From Streptomyces puniciscabiei (GTDB lineage Bacteria; Actinomycetota; Actinomycetes; Streptomycetales; Streptomycetaceae): a stretch of 64,000 nt of DNA. The translations under genes and the position numbers were made by a program. The stretch spans positions 6,552,001 through 6,616,000 of the forward strand of contig NZ_VFNX01000001.1 of assembly GCF_006715785.1 (NCBI RefSeq), read 5' to 3'. Below the pieces are notes generated by a model that was not told the DNA's origin, did not search any database, and saw only the letters and a program-made list of their open reading frames with translations. Shown piece by piece: positions 41,800 through 50,080 of the stretch (position 1 is the first letter of the stretch; each line of letters begins with the position of its first letter).

Positions 41800-42198
41800 A
41801 TGGCGTCCAACAAGGCCGAGCAGGCGCTCGTGGAGCAGTGGCGGGACATCCTGTCCCTGCACGCCCGCACCCAGTGCGAGCTGGACCGGGCGCTGCACGG
41901 ACACGGCCTGTGCGCCAGCGACTTCGAAGTCCTGGACCTGCTGGCGGAGGGCGCGGCGGCGGACGGCGGCTGCGCCTACCGCGTGCAGGAGATCTCCGAA
42001 CGCGTCCACCTCAGCCAGAGCGCGCTGTCCCGGCTGATCGGGCGCCTGGAGAAGGACGGCCTGGTCGAGCGCGCCATGTGTGCCGAGGACCGGCGCGGGG
42101 TGCGTGTGGCGCTCACGGCGAGGGGGCGCGCGCTGCACGGCGAGGTACGGCCGGTGCAGCGCGCGGTACTGACCCGGATGCTGGCCGAGGGCGATTGA
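41800..42198 (+). CDS. MarR family transcriptional regulator
   Basis: A 132-residue winged-helix regulator. Dimer helix at the N-terminus (EQALVEQWRDILSLHART), then LCASDFEVLDLLAEG, recognition helix VHLSQSALSRLIGRLEKDGL and wing RAMCAEDRRGVRVALTARG. Cys residues at CELDRA, LCASDF, GGCAYRV and RAMCAED make redox sensing possible but unproven. -10-like TACGGT lies eight bases before the ATG, compatible with a leaderless transcript. It probably represses the divergent DHA2 pump. Confidence 0.92.
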   Translation: MASNKAEQALVEQWRDILSLHARTQCELDRALHGHGLCASDFEVLDLLAEGAAADGGCAYRVQEISERVHLSQSALSRLIGRLEKDGLVERAMCAEDRRGVRVALTARGRALHGEVRPVQRAVLTRMLAEGD

Positions 42199-42247
42199 CG
42201 AAGGCGGCTGACGAAGGCGGCTGGCCCGAAGAAGGGCCGACCTGGCG

Positions 42248-43000
42248 TCAGATACCGCTGTTCTCCCGCCAGAAGGCGGCGAGGGAGGGGTCGCCGGACA
42301 CACTCGGCACGGGCTTCCGGTTCCACAGGGCCAGGTACAACTCGTCGGCGGGCCCGGCCAGTTCGGCCTCCGCCTCGCCGACCGCGTCCGGTACGGTCAC
42401 CGGCGGCTCGGCCGTGAGCCGTACGGTCCACACCGCGTCCGGCCCGGCGTCCGTCCCCGCGCCCAGCGCCCGCACCCGCAGCACGCGCGGCTCCCCGGTG
42501 CGCAGCCGGCTCTTGGCGCGGGCGTGGAAACCCCTCAGCAACTCGTCGATGCCGTCCACCGCGAAGTCCGGTGCGACCGGCGACGCCGTACCACCCCGCG
42601 CGGCCTCGGCGTCGTACCGGTGGACGGTCGTCTCGTGCGCCTGCCGGCGGGTCCAGAAGGCCAGCGGTGAGGGGTTGGGTGCCGAGTGGAAGGTCCAGCA
42701 CTCCAGGTCGGCGGGCGCGGCGGCCAGGGTGTCGACCAGCAGGCGGTGACTGTCCCGGTACCAGTCCACCAGTTCGTCGCCGTCCAGGTCCGGCGCGTCG
42801 CCGAAGGGGCGGGGCTCCCGGTGCCCGTCGGCGACGAAGGCGGTGGCCCACCGGTGCACCGCGCCGGTGTGCCGCAGCAGGTCACGCACCTGCCACTCCG
42901 GGCAGGTCGGAACCTTGGCGTCGGTTCCCGCCGCGGCGGCGGCCGCCGCGAGCAACCGGCCCTCGCGGTCCAGGATCCGAAGGAAGTCGGCAGTGTCCAT
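42248..43000 (-). CDS. Maleylpyruvate isomerase family mycothiol-dependent enzyme
   Basis: A 250-residue protein with the MDMPI/DinB fold. The N-terminal four-helix bundle has VPTCPEWQVRDLLRHTGAVH and the metal triad His in HETTVHRYDAEAA. The C-terminal domain (about 150-250) is the SCP2-like tail. Such enzymes use mycothiol, the actinobacterial thiol, for isomerisation or S-transfer. The substrate is unknown. It is convergent with the MarR gene, with a short GGCCC/GGGCC hairpin between them. Confidence 0.85.
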   Translation of the reverse strand: MDTADFLRILDREGRLLAAAAAAAGTDAKVPTCPEWQVRDLLRHTGAVHRWATAFVADGHREPRPFGDAPDLDGDELVDWYRDSHRLLVDTLAAAPADLECWTFHSAPNPSPLAFWTRRQAHETTVHRYDAEAARGGTASPVAPDFAVDGIDELLRGFHARAKSRLRTGEPRVLRVRALGAGTDAGPDAVWTVRLTAEPPVTVPDAVGEAEAELAGPADELYLALWNRKPVPSVSGDPSLAAFWRENSGI

Positions 43001-43081
43001 GGGGTGAGTGTGCCGGACGCAGGGCGCCGATCCGTCGGCAATTCCGGTGCGACGGGTGACCGGCTCGCTCCGGCCGCCGCC

Positions 43082-44296
43082 TCACGCGCCCATCGTCCGC
43101 CGGGTGAACACCCCGATGGCCGTGGCGACGGCGGCCAGTGCCGCGACGCTGGTGAGCGCGGCCGGCAGGGAGAACCAGTCGGCCATGAACCCGATCGCGG
43201 GCGGTCCGAGCAGCATGCCGCCGTAGCCCAGCGTCGAGGCGACGGCCACGCCGGACGGGCCGGTCAGCGCACCCGCCCGCTCCACGGCGACCGGGAAGAG
43301 GTTGGCAAGCCCGAGCCCGGTGATGGCGAAGCCGGTCAGCGCCGCCCACACGGACGGCGCCAGCGAGCCGAGCAGCATGCCCACCGCCGCGACGGTGCCG
43401 CCCGCGATCACCGTGCGGGCACGGCCGAGGCGCTCCAACAGGGTCGTGCCGGTCGCCCTGCCCACGGTCATGGCCAGCGCGAAACACGCGTACCCGGCCG
43501 CCGCCACACCGGACGACGCCGCGAGGTCCTGCTGGAGGTGGAGCGCGCCCCAGTCGGCCATGGCGCCTTCGCCGTAGGCGGTGCACAGTGCGATCAGCCC
43601 GAAGACGACGACCAGTCCCCGTCCGCCGGTCCGCCGTGCCGCGGCACGGTGTGTCTCCGGGGGTGAGGAGGGGTTGCGCTCCGCCAGGGCGGGCGGCTCC
43701 TGTCGCAGCAGGGCGCGCCCGGCGACGGCCGTGACGAGCAGCCCGATCAGGCTGAGGCCGAGCAGATGCCGCGTGGGCGAGAGCGCACCGGCGACCAGTC
43801 CGCCGAGACCGGCGCCGATCATGCCGCCGAGGCTGAACGCGGCATGGAACGACGGCATGATCGGCCGCCGCAACGCGGCCACGAGGTCGACTGCGGCGCT
43901 GTTGAAGGCCACGTTGATCCCTCCGTAGGCGGCCCCGAAGAGCAGGAGTACGGCGCCGAGGGCGGGCGCGGAGTGGGTCAGCGGGGGCAGGCTGACGCTG
44001 AGGGAGAGAAGGACGGCGCAGACGACGGTGACCGGATGGCTGCCGTAGCGGCGGCACAGCCGGCCGGTCAGCGTCATGGTGATCACGGCACCCGCGGAGA
44101 CGCCGAGGAGAGCCAGACCGAGGGCGCCGGCAGAGGCGTTCGTCTGCTGCTTGATGGCCGGGATACGGACCACCCAGCCCGCGAAGACGAACCCGTCGAG
44201 GGCGAAGAAGGCGGTGAGCGCGACGCGGAGCCGGGAGAGATCGCGGCTGCCACCCGGCACGACGCTGTGCGAACGGGGTTTGTTTATTTGCGGCAC
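43082..44296 (-). CDS. MFS transporter
   Basis: A 404-residue, 12-helix permease. Signature segments are ALDGFVFAGWVVRIPAIK at helix 1, GRLCRRYGSHPVTVVCA (motif A), and the repeat of motif A in the second half (VGRATGTTLLERLGRARTV). It resembles the FucP/inner-membrane-protein YbjJ type. GTG start without a clear ribosome-binding site; another GTG 11 codons later is possible. The substrate is unknown. It stands alone downstream of a 471-base gene-free stretch. Confidence 0.87.
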   Translation of the reverse strand: MPQINKPRSHSVVPGGSRDLSRLRVALTAFFALDGFVFAGWVVRIPAIKQQTNASAGALGLALLGVSAGAVITMTLTGRLCRRYGSHPVTVVCAVLLSLSVSLPPLTHSAPALGAVLLLFGAAYGGINVAFNSAAVDLVAALRRPIMPSFHAAFSLGGMIGAGLGGLVAGALSPTRHLLGLSLIGLLVTAVAGRALLRQEPPALAERNPSSPPETHRAAARRTGGRGLVVVFGLIALCTAYGEGAMADWGALHLQQDLAASSGVAAAGYACFALAMTVGRATGTTLLERLGRARTVIAGGTVAAVGMLLGSLAPSVWAALTGFAITGLGLANLFPVAVERAGALTGPSGVAVASTLGYGGMLLGPPAIGFMADWFSLPAALTSVAALAAVATAIGVFTRRTMGA

Positions 44297-44767
44297 AAAC
44301 TCAGGCTAGGCGGGTGCGCGGGGTGGGGCAAGGGATGTGCTCGGGCGACCGCCTTGGGATCGGGGTACCTTCGCGCCCGCACCCGGATCGGCGCCACGGT
44401 CGCGCCCCCGGGCCGGTCCGGCATGGAACATGCACCCTTCGGGCGCCCCGCCTGTGGACCTGAAGTTCTCACACTGCGAGACGACCGGGTCTGCGCCGTC
44501 AGCCCGCCTTGGCGTCAACGGCATCCTGTCCCGCTTCGGCCGCCGCCGCTGCGGGAACGAGGCGCGCTTGGCCGAGAATCGGCCGATGTGTCCTTGGCCT
44601 GCATCGACTTGTGCCGGCTAGCGTCGGTGGCGGCATCAACGCGGGGGAGAATGCGCCGCTTTGGGCATGTAGTGAGGGTGTCCAGGCGTGTTCTGCGGCC
44701 GGATACAGGTCGGTTAATGCTTGCTCACGAGCTGGTTGCCGAGGGGTGAGCGGTCCATGATGGGCCC
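44297..44767. other. 471-base region without a recognised gene
   Basis: It lies between the starts of the MFS gene and the luciferase-domain gene. Small open frames on the plus strand (from 44337 and 44509) have unnatural composition and no family features. The sequence near the MFS gene is AT-rich (TTTGTTTATTTG at 44279-44290) and could hold its promoter, and TTAATGC near 44714 could be part of the right-hand promoter. No repeat or strong hairpin was found. Confidence 0.5.
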
Positions 44768-45163
44768 ATGACGTTGGCCTCGCGCGCGCTCGCGCAACTG
44801 GCGACCTGGCCCGACCTGAGCCGGGCGGTCCCGAGCTGCGGCCTTGGACAGGCGGTGAGTTCGGCCCAGGGCGAGATCGCCCACTTCCACTCGGACCGCG
44901 ATGTGGACCTGCGGCTGACCGACCGGGCGATCCGGCGGTTCGCCAAGGACCTCAGGGGCTCCGGCGCGATCAGGATCGTGCCCGGCTCGCAGTGGGTGAC
45001 CCTGCGCCTGGACGCGGCGAGCGACGTCGACCTGCTGCTGACCCTGGTGAGCGTGGCGCTCCAGGCCCAGGAGACCTGGCCCGACCCGCTCGACCGGCCA
45101 CCGGCGGGCTGCAACGACCAGCGCGGCGCGGGCTTCGTGAAGGCCGACCTCGGCGGCATCTGA
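44768..45163 (+). CDS. Luciferase domain-containing protein (DUF5519 type)
   Basis: A 131-residue soluble protein of the small luciferase-domain/DUF5519 family. It contains EIAHFHSDRDVDLRLTDRAI and VPGSQWVTLRLDAASDVD, and ends with the helical ALQAQETWPD tail. Despite the name it is not a bacterial luciferase alpha subunit and no light-producing activity is implied. The function is unknown. ATG start; monocistronic as far as visible. Confidence 0.78.
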   Translation: MTLASRALAQLATWPDLSRAVPSCGLGQAVSSAQGEIAHFHSDRDVDLRLTDRAIRRFAKDLRGSGAIRIVPGSQWVTLRLDAASDVDLLLTLVSVALQAQETWPDPLDRPPAGCNDQRGAGFVKADLGGI

Positions 45164-45304
45164 GCGGGCCGAGGAGGCGGTCGCGGGGACGTGTCTGAGC
45201 CGGTGCCCGCACGGATCCGCCGAGCCGGCGTCCGCGAGGACCTGCTCCGGTCGGTGTCCGCACGCAGCTGCCCGGCCATGCATGGGCCCTTGGCGGTGCC
45301 GTCG

Positions 45305-46084
45305 TCACACCGTGAGGACCCTGACGCCCGCCTCCTCGAAGCGGCGTACCGTCTCCTGTGCCACCGCTGTGTCCGTCACGAGGGTGTCGACCAGCTCCGC
45401 TCCGCAGATCCGGGCGAAGGCCCGCTGGCCCAGCTTGCTGGAGTCGGCGGCGACCACCACCCGCTCGGCGCGCTCGCACAGCAGCCGGTTGATCGCGGCC
45501 TCCGCCTCGTCATGGGCCGCCGCGCCGTGCGTGACGTCGAAGGCGACGACCCCGAGCACCGCCACATCGAGCGTGATCTGCCCGAGCACCCCGTCCGCGA
45601 GCGCGCCGATGAGCTCGTAGGACTGCGGGCGCGCCACGCCACCCGTCACCACGATCTTGAACTGGGGCCGTACGGCGAGCTCGTTGGCGATGTTGAGCGC
45701 GTTGGTGACGACGGTCAGCGCGGGCGATCCGGTGGACAGATCGCCCCGTACGGCCAGGGCGCGGGCCACCTCCGTGGTGGTCGTGCCGCCGGTCAGCCCC
45801 ACGGCCTCGCCCGGAGCGACGAGTTCGGCCACGGCCTTGGCGATGCGCTGCTTCTCCGAGGCGCGGCGGGCCGTCTTGTAGCGCAGCGGGAGTTCGTACG
45901 ACACCCCGTGCACCACCGCGCCGCCCCGGGTGCGCACCAGCATCTGCTGCTCGGCGAGCTGGTCGAAGTCCCGGCGGATCGTCGCCGCCGACACCGCCAG
46001 CTCGGCCGCCGCCTCCTCCACGTCCAGCCGGCCGCGCTCGACGAGTAGTTCCAGCAGCGCCTTCCAGCGGGCGTCCCGGGACAT
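45305..46084 (-). CDS. DeoR/GlpR family sugar-phosphate regulator
   Basis: A 259-residue regulator. Helix-turn-helix: GRLDVEEAAAELAVSAATIR with RDFDQLAEQQMLVRTRGGAV, then the sugar-phosphate sensor domain with VGLTGGTTTTEVARALA, LTVVTNALNIANEL and VVVAADSSKLGQRAFA. ATG start with GGAGG six bases upstream. Divergent from the SIS-aldolase operon over 125 bases, so it most likely represses that operon and is released by a sugar phosphate. Confidence 0.92.
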   Translation of the reverse strand: MSRDARWKALLELLVERGRLDVEEAAAELAVSAATIRRDFDQLAEQQMLVRTRGGAVVHGVSYELPLRYKTARRASEKQRIAKAVAELVAPGEAVGLTGGTTTTEVARALAVRGDLSTGSPALTVVTNALNIANELAVRPQFKIVVTGGVARPQSYELIGALADGVLGQITLDVAVLGVVAFDVTHGAAAHDEAEAAINRLLCERAERVVVAADSSKLGQRAFARICGAELVDTLVTDTAVAQETVRRFEEAGVRVLTV

Positions 46085-46173
46085 CCGCAGCCTCCGTTCC
46101 GAAGTGTTCCCGGTGACCCTAGCGCACCTCGCTCTGCGCACGAATGCTTGATAGTGCTCGAAAGATCGCTATA

Positions 46174-46183
46174 TCTTGCAAGA
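46174..46183 (+). promoter_or_regulatory. Candidate DeoR operator
   Basis: TCTTGCAAGA is a perfect 10-bp palindrome in an AT-rich stretch (46140-46195). Related sequences TGCTTGATAG and GTGCTCGAAAG lie just to the left. It sits 27 bases before the SIS gene start, in position to block transcription. Confidence 0.5.
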
Positions 46184-46209
46184 ACAATCAGCAAGGGGAG
46201 GGTGTGGGC

Positions 46210-47091
46210 ATGACCCATGTCGAGAACGAGCTGAACAGCCAGCCGGAGTGCTGGATACGGGCGGCCGAGGAGGCGGGGCGGTACCGGGACGCGCTGCCGG
46301 GGCCGGGGGAGCGGGTCGCGATCGTGGGGTGCGGGACCTCGTACTTCATGGCGCAGGCGGTGGCCGCCCTGCGCGAGGGCGCGGGCCAGGGCGAGGCCGA
46401 CGCGTTCGCGGCCTCCGAGTTCCCGTACGGGCGCTCGTACGACCGGGTGGTGGCCCTCACCCGCTCCGGCACCACCACCGAAGTGCTGGAGCTATTGGGC
46501 GAGTTGAGGGGCAGGACCCGGACCACGGCCGTCACCGGCGACCAGGACACCCCGGTGGCGTCGGCCGCCGACGACCTCGTGGTGCTGGACTTCGCCGACG
46601 AACGCTCCGTCGTGCAGACCCGGTTCGCGACCACCGCCGTCACCCTCCTGCGCACCCATCTCGGCCTGCACACCGACGCCGTCGTCACCGATGCGCGCAC
46701 GGCCCTCTCCACCCCTCTTCCCGAAGGGCTGGTCGCCTGCACCCAGTTCACCTTCCTCGGGCGCGGCTGGACCGTCGGGCTCGCGAGCGAGGCCGGGTTG
46801 AAGATGCGGGAGGCCTCGCTGTCCTGGACCGAGGCGTACCCGGCGATGGAGTACCGGCACGGCCCGATCAGCATCACCACCGAGGGCACGGCCACCTGGA
46901 TGCTCGGCGAGGCACCGGACGGGCTCGCCCACCAGGTCCGCACCACGGGCGGGTTGTGGATCGCGGGCGGCCTCGATCCGCTCGCCGAACTCGTCCGGGT
47001 CCAGCGCCTCGCGGTGGCCGTCGCCGCCGCGCGCGGACTCGACCCCGACCAGCCGCGCCATCTGACCCGCTCGGTGATCCTCGCCCCCTGA
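46210..47091 (+). CDS. SIS domain sugar isomerase/deaminase (AgaS-like)
   Basis: A 293-residue protein with two SIS domains. The first has VAIVGCGTSYFMAQAVAAL and the phosphosugar loop VALTRSGTTTEVLELL. The second has QFTFLGRGWTVGLASEAGLK. Then comes AYPAMEYRHGPISIT with the catalytic-type His, as in AgaS/GlmS isomerase domains. It would isomerise and deaminate an amino-sugar phosphate. AGGGGAGGG precedes the ATG. It is followed after 31 bases by an aldolase gene; together they form a short sugar-phosphate degradation operon. Confidence 0.87.
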   Translation: MTHVENELNSQPECWIRAAEEAGRYRDALPGPGERVAIVGCGTSYFMAQAVAALREGAGQGEADAFAASEFPYGRSYDRVVALTRSGTTTEVLELLGELRGRTRTTAVTGDQDTPVASAADDLVVLDFADERSVVQTRFATTAVTLLRTHLGLHTDAVVTDARTALSTPLPEGLVACTQFTFLGRGWTVGLASEAGLKMREASLSWTEAYPAMEYRHGPISITTEGTATWMLGEAPDGLAHQVRTTGGLWIAGGLDPLAELVRVQRLAVAVAAARGLDPDQPRHLTRSVILAP

Positions 47092-47122
47092 GCCCCGACC
47101 CGCGCCCGGAAGGACACCACAC

Positions 47123-47974
47123 GTGCCCCTTGCGTCCACCGGCGAGCTGGTCACCCCAGCCGCCGCAACCCGCTCCGCCGTCGCCGCGTTCAACGTCATC
47201 ACTCTGGAGCATGTCGAGGCCGTCATCGCCGGCGCCGAGAAGGCCGGCGCGCCCGTCGTGCTCCAGGTCAGCGAGAACGCCGTCAAGTTCCGCTACGGGC
47301 GGCTGCTGCCGCTCGCCAGGGCCGCCGTCGCCGCAGCAGAACGCGCCACCGTGCCCGTCGCGTTGCACCTGGACCACGTGCAGAGCGACCACCTGCTGCG
47401 CCAGGCGGCCGACGCCGGGTTCAGCTCGGTGATGTACGACGCGGCCCGGCTGCCGTACGCCGAGAACCTCTCCGCCACCCGGGCCGCCGCCGACTGGGCC
47501 CATGCCCAAGGGCTGTGGATCGAGGCCGAGCTGGGCCAGATCGGCGGCAAGGACGGCAGGCCACCGCTGGACGCCCACGCACCCGGCGCCCGCACCGATC
47601 CCGACCAGGCCCGTGACTTCGTGTCCGGCACCGGCGTCGACGCGCTCGCCGTCGCCATCGGCAGCGTGCACGCGATGACCACCCGCTCGGCCACCCTCGA
47701 CCAGGCCCTGCTCAAACGGCTCTCCGCCGCGCTGTCCGTCCCGCTCGTCCTGCACGGCTCCTCCGGCGTCCCGGACGAGGGACTGGTCGCGGCGGTCGCG
47801 GGCGGCATCGCCAAGGTCAACGTGGGCACGGCGCTGAACGTGGCCATGACCGGTGCGATTCGGGAGTTCCTCGCGGCGCATCCCGAGGCGGTCGACTCCC
47901 GCACGTACCTGAGTGTGGGGAGGGAGGCGATGGTCCAGGAGGTGCGGCGGACCATCGGGGTTCTCGTTCGGTGA
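47123..47974 (+). CDS. Class II (zinc) ketose-bisphosphate aldolase
   Basis: A 283-residue zinc aldolase. Family marks: SAVAAFNVITLEHVEAVIAG at the start, zinc ligands VALHLDHVQSDHLL, catalytic-loop region IEAELGQIGGKDG, phosphate-binding AIGSVHA and VLHGSSGVPDEG, and IAKVNVGTALNVAM. With the AgaS-like gene, tagatose-1,6-bisphosphate or a related ketose bisphosphate is the probable substrate. GTG start. Ends 12 bases before a convergent methyltransferase. Confidence 0.9.
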   Translation: MPLASTGELVTPAAATRSAVAAFNVITLEHVEAVIAGAEKAGAPVVLQVSENAVKFRYGRLLPLARAAVAAAERATVPVALHLDHVQSDHLLRQAADAGFSSVMYDAARLPYAENLSATRAAADWAHAQGLWIEAELGQIGGKDGRPPLDAHAPGARTDPDQARDFVSGTGVDALAVAIGSVHAMTTRSATLDQALLKRLSAALSVPLVLHGSSGVPDEGLVAAVAGGIAKVNVGTALNVAMTGAIREFLAAHPEAVDSRTYLSVGREAMVQEVRRTIGVLVR

Positions 47975-47986
47975 GGCGCCCCGGTG

Positions 47987-49132
47987 TCAGACCCTCTTGA
48001 CGGCCCTCAGCACCACGAACTTCGGGTCGCTGGCAACCAGTTCACAGTTCCCGAACAACCGCCTCAGCTTCACGTGGTACCCGAGGTGCCGGTTCCCGAT
48101 CACCCACAGCTCACCCCCGGGCCGAAGCGAGCGCCGTGCCCCCGTGAACATGCGCCACGCCGTTGCGTCGGTCGTGGCCTGGTGGGAGTGGAACGGCGGG
48201 TTGTTCAGGACCAGGTCCACACTGCCCGGCGCCACCCCGGCCAGTCCGTCCCCGACCCGGAACTCGGCGTGCCCGGGCACGCCGTTGGCCTTGTAGGTCG
48301 CCTCCGCCGAGGCCACCGCCTGGAAGGACTCGTCCACGAACAGCACCTCGGCCGACGGGTCCGCGAGCGCCATCGCCGTACCGACGACGCCGTTGCCGCA
48401 CCCGAGGTCCACCACGCGGCCCGCGCCCGGTGCGGGCAGGTGCTGCAGGAAGAAGCGGGTGCCGATGTCGAGGCGGTCGGCGCAGAAGACGCCGGCGTGG
48501 TTGACGACCGGGCGCCCGGAGACCGCCCCGAGGCCGTCCGGCAGGGTGTAGCCGTACGGCCACGGGTTCGCCGGCCGCTCCAGCGCAGGGTCCGGGGTGC
48601 AGAAGATCAGCCGGGCCTTCTGGCGGGCCAGTGAGGTCCGGGTCGGGCCGAGGATCCGCTCGAACAGCTCCAGCGTGGAGGTGTGGATCTCCTTCACCAT
48701 CCCGGTGCCGACGACCACCGTGCCCGCGTGCACGGCCGGCGCCAGCCGCAGCAGCTGGTCCTCCAGCAGCGCCAGGCTCTTCGGCACCCGTACCAGAAGC
48801 ACGTCCACCCGCTGCGGCGGCGGATCCTGGGTGGTCAGCAACCGCACGGCACCGGGCTCCACACCGGCCCGGGCCAGATTCGCCCGGGTCGCCTCCTGGC
48901 TCAGGAACGAGTCGGTGATCTGCGTCGGGTGGTGCTCCGCGAGCGCCGTGGCCAGCGCGCCCCAGCGGTCCCCGAGCACCACGACCGCGCCCGTGAGCGG
49001 CACCCCCTCCTCGGCCAGGTGGCGCAGCAGGTACGCGTCGGAGGCGTCCCAGGCGCGCAGCCGGTCGCGGGGATCCTCGGGGAAGCGGGACAGCTCGACC
49101 TCGCCCCACGGTGTCGTCATACGGTCGCTCAT
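47987..49132 (-). CDS. RlmG/RsmC-like class I methyltransferase
   Basis: A 381-residue rRNA-type methyltransferase. The N-terminal half is a degenerate methyltransferase-like domain used for RNA binding in this family (VVVLGDRWGALATALAEHHP). The C-terminal half is catalytic: motif I GRVVDLGCGNGVVGTAMALA, motif IV LVLNNPPFHSHQATTD (NPPF for exocyclic-amine methylation of guanine), and PGGELWVIGNRHLGYH. The likely activity is N2-methylation of a guanine in 23S or 16S rRNA with SAM. ATG start; divergent from AlkB by 58 bases. Confidence 0.88.
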   Translation of the reverse strand: MSDRMTTPWGEVELSRFPEDPRDRLRAWDASDAYLLRHLAEEGVPLTGAVVVLGDRWGALATALAEHHPTQITDSFLSQEATRANLARAGVEPGAVRLLTTQDPPPQRVDVLLVRVPKSLALLEDQLLRLAPAVHAGTVVVGTGMVKEIHTSTLELFERILGPTRTSLARQKARLIFCTPDPALERPANPWPYGYTLPDGLGAVSGRPVVNHAGVFCADRLDIGTRFFLQHLPAPGAGRVVDLGCGNGVVGTAMALADPSAEVLFVDESFQAVASAEATYKANGVPGHAEFRVGDGLAGVAPGSVDLVLNNPPFHSHQATTDATAWRMFTGARRSLRPGGELWVIGNRHLGYHVKLRRLFGNCELVASDPKFVVLRAVKRV

Positions 49133-49190
49133 CGTGCCCCCAGGCTAGCCGAGCCGCAGCTCAGGGCTGGTGGGGCGGGCCTGGGGCAAG

Positions 49191-49916
49191 ATGGAGCGCG
49201 TGGACGCGGAGCTGTTTCCCCGGGAGCGCACTCAGGTCGCGCCGGGCGCCGTGCACGTCCCGGACTGGCTGGACGCAGACGCGCAGCGCGAGCTGCTCGC
49301 CGCCTGTCGTCAGTGGGCGCGGCCACCGGCCGGACTGCGCACCGTGCGCACACCGGGCGGCGGCACCATGACCGCCCGCCAGGTCTGCCTCGGCTGGCAC
49401 TGGGGTCCTGTACGCAGGTGCCCGAACTGCGGGCGGGCGGTACGGGACAATCCCGAGTGCCCCGGCCGGCACTGGTACCCGTACGCCTACGCCCGTACGG
49501 CCGTCGACGGCGACGGCGCCCCCGTGAAGCCGTTCCCGGCCTGGCTCGGCGAGCTGGGCCGGCGGGCCGCCGTCGCCGCGCTGGGCCCGCAGGAGCCGTA
49601 CGCGTACGACATCGCGCTGATCAACTTCTACGACGGCGACGCCCGTATGGGCATGCACCGCGACAGCGACGAGAGCTCGGACGCGCCGGTGGTGTCGCTG
49701 AGCCTGGGCGACACCTGTGTCTTCCGGTTCGGGAACACCGCGACGCGGGCCAAGCCCTACACGGATGTCGAGCTGCGCAGCGGCGACCTGTTCGTGTTCG
49801 GCGGGCCGTCCCGGCTCGCCCACCACGGGGTGCCGCGGGTGCACGGCGGCACCGCGCCGACCGAGTTGGGCCTGTCCGGACGTCTGAACATCACACTTCG
49901 GGTCAGCGGCCTGTAG
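49191..49916 (+). CDS. AlkB family 2-oxoglutarate/Fe(II) dioxygenase with a Cys-rich insert
   Basis: A 241-residue alkylated-nucleic-acid demethylase. Conserved parts: LRTVRTPGGGTMTARQVCLG, the iron-ligand segment INFYDGDARMGMHRDSDE (H-x-D), VFRFGNTATRAKPYTDVEL, distal His in RLAHHGVPRVHGG and the 2OG Arg near LNITLRVSGL. Between CLGWHW and YPYAYART lie 24 extra residues with CPNC and a third Cys (RRCPNCGRAVRDNPECPGRH). A 13-bp near-direct repeat flanks them in the DNA (49391-49403 and 49463-49475). The start is ATG 49191; GTG 49170 or 49200 are possible. It repairs methylated bases in DNA or RNA. Confidence 0.85.
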   Translation: MERVDAELFPRERTQVAPGAVHVPDWLDADAQRELLAACRQWARPPAGLRTVRTPGGGTMTARQVCLGWHWGPVRRCPNCGRAVRDNPECPGRHWYPYAYARTAVDGDGAPVKPFPAWLGELGRRAAVAALGPQEPYAYDIALINFYDGDARMGMHRDSDESSDAPVVSLSLGDTCVFRFGNTATRAKPYTDVELRSGDLFVFGGPSRLAHHGVPRVHGGTAPTELGLSGRLNITLRVSGL

Positions 49917-50080
49917 GGCCTGTCCGGGAGCCCATGGCGTCGACGCCCTCCTGCGCCCTGCAGCTGGACGCACCAGCCCCGGCTCACCCACGCTGATGAG
50001 GTGCTGTCGATTTCCTGCGACCTGATGCGCCGGACCGGCGCTGGGCCGCCGCACCTGCGGATCATGGGAGACTCGCCCTC

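Noticed and set aside
44337..44621. Small plus-strand frames in the 471-base gap
   Set aside because: Composition typical of non-coding high-GC DNA, no ribosome-binding site and no recognisable motif.
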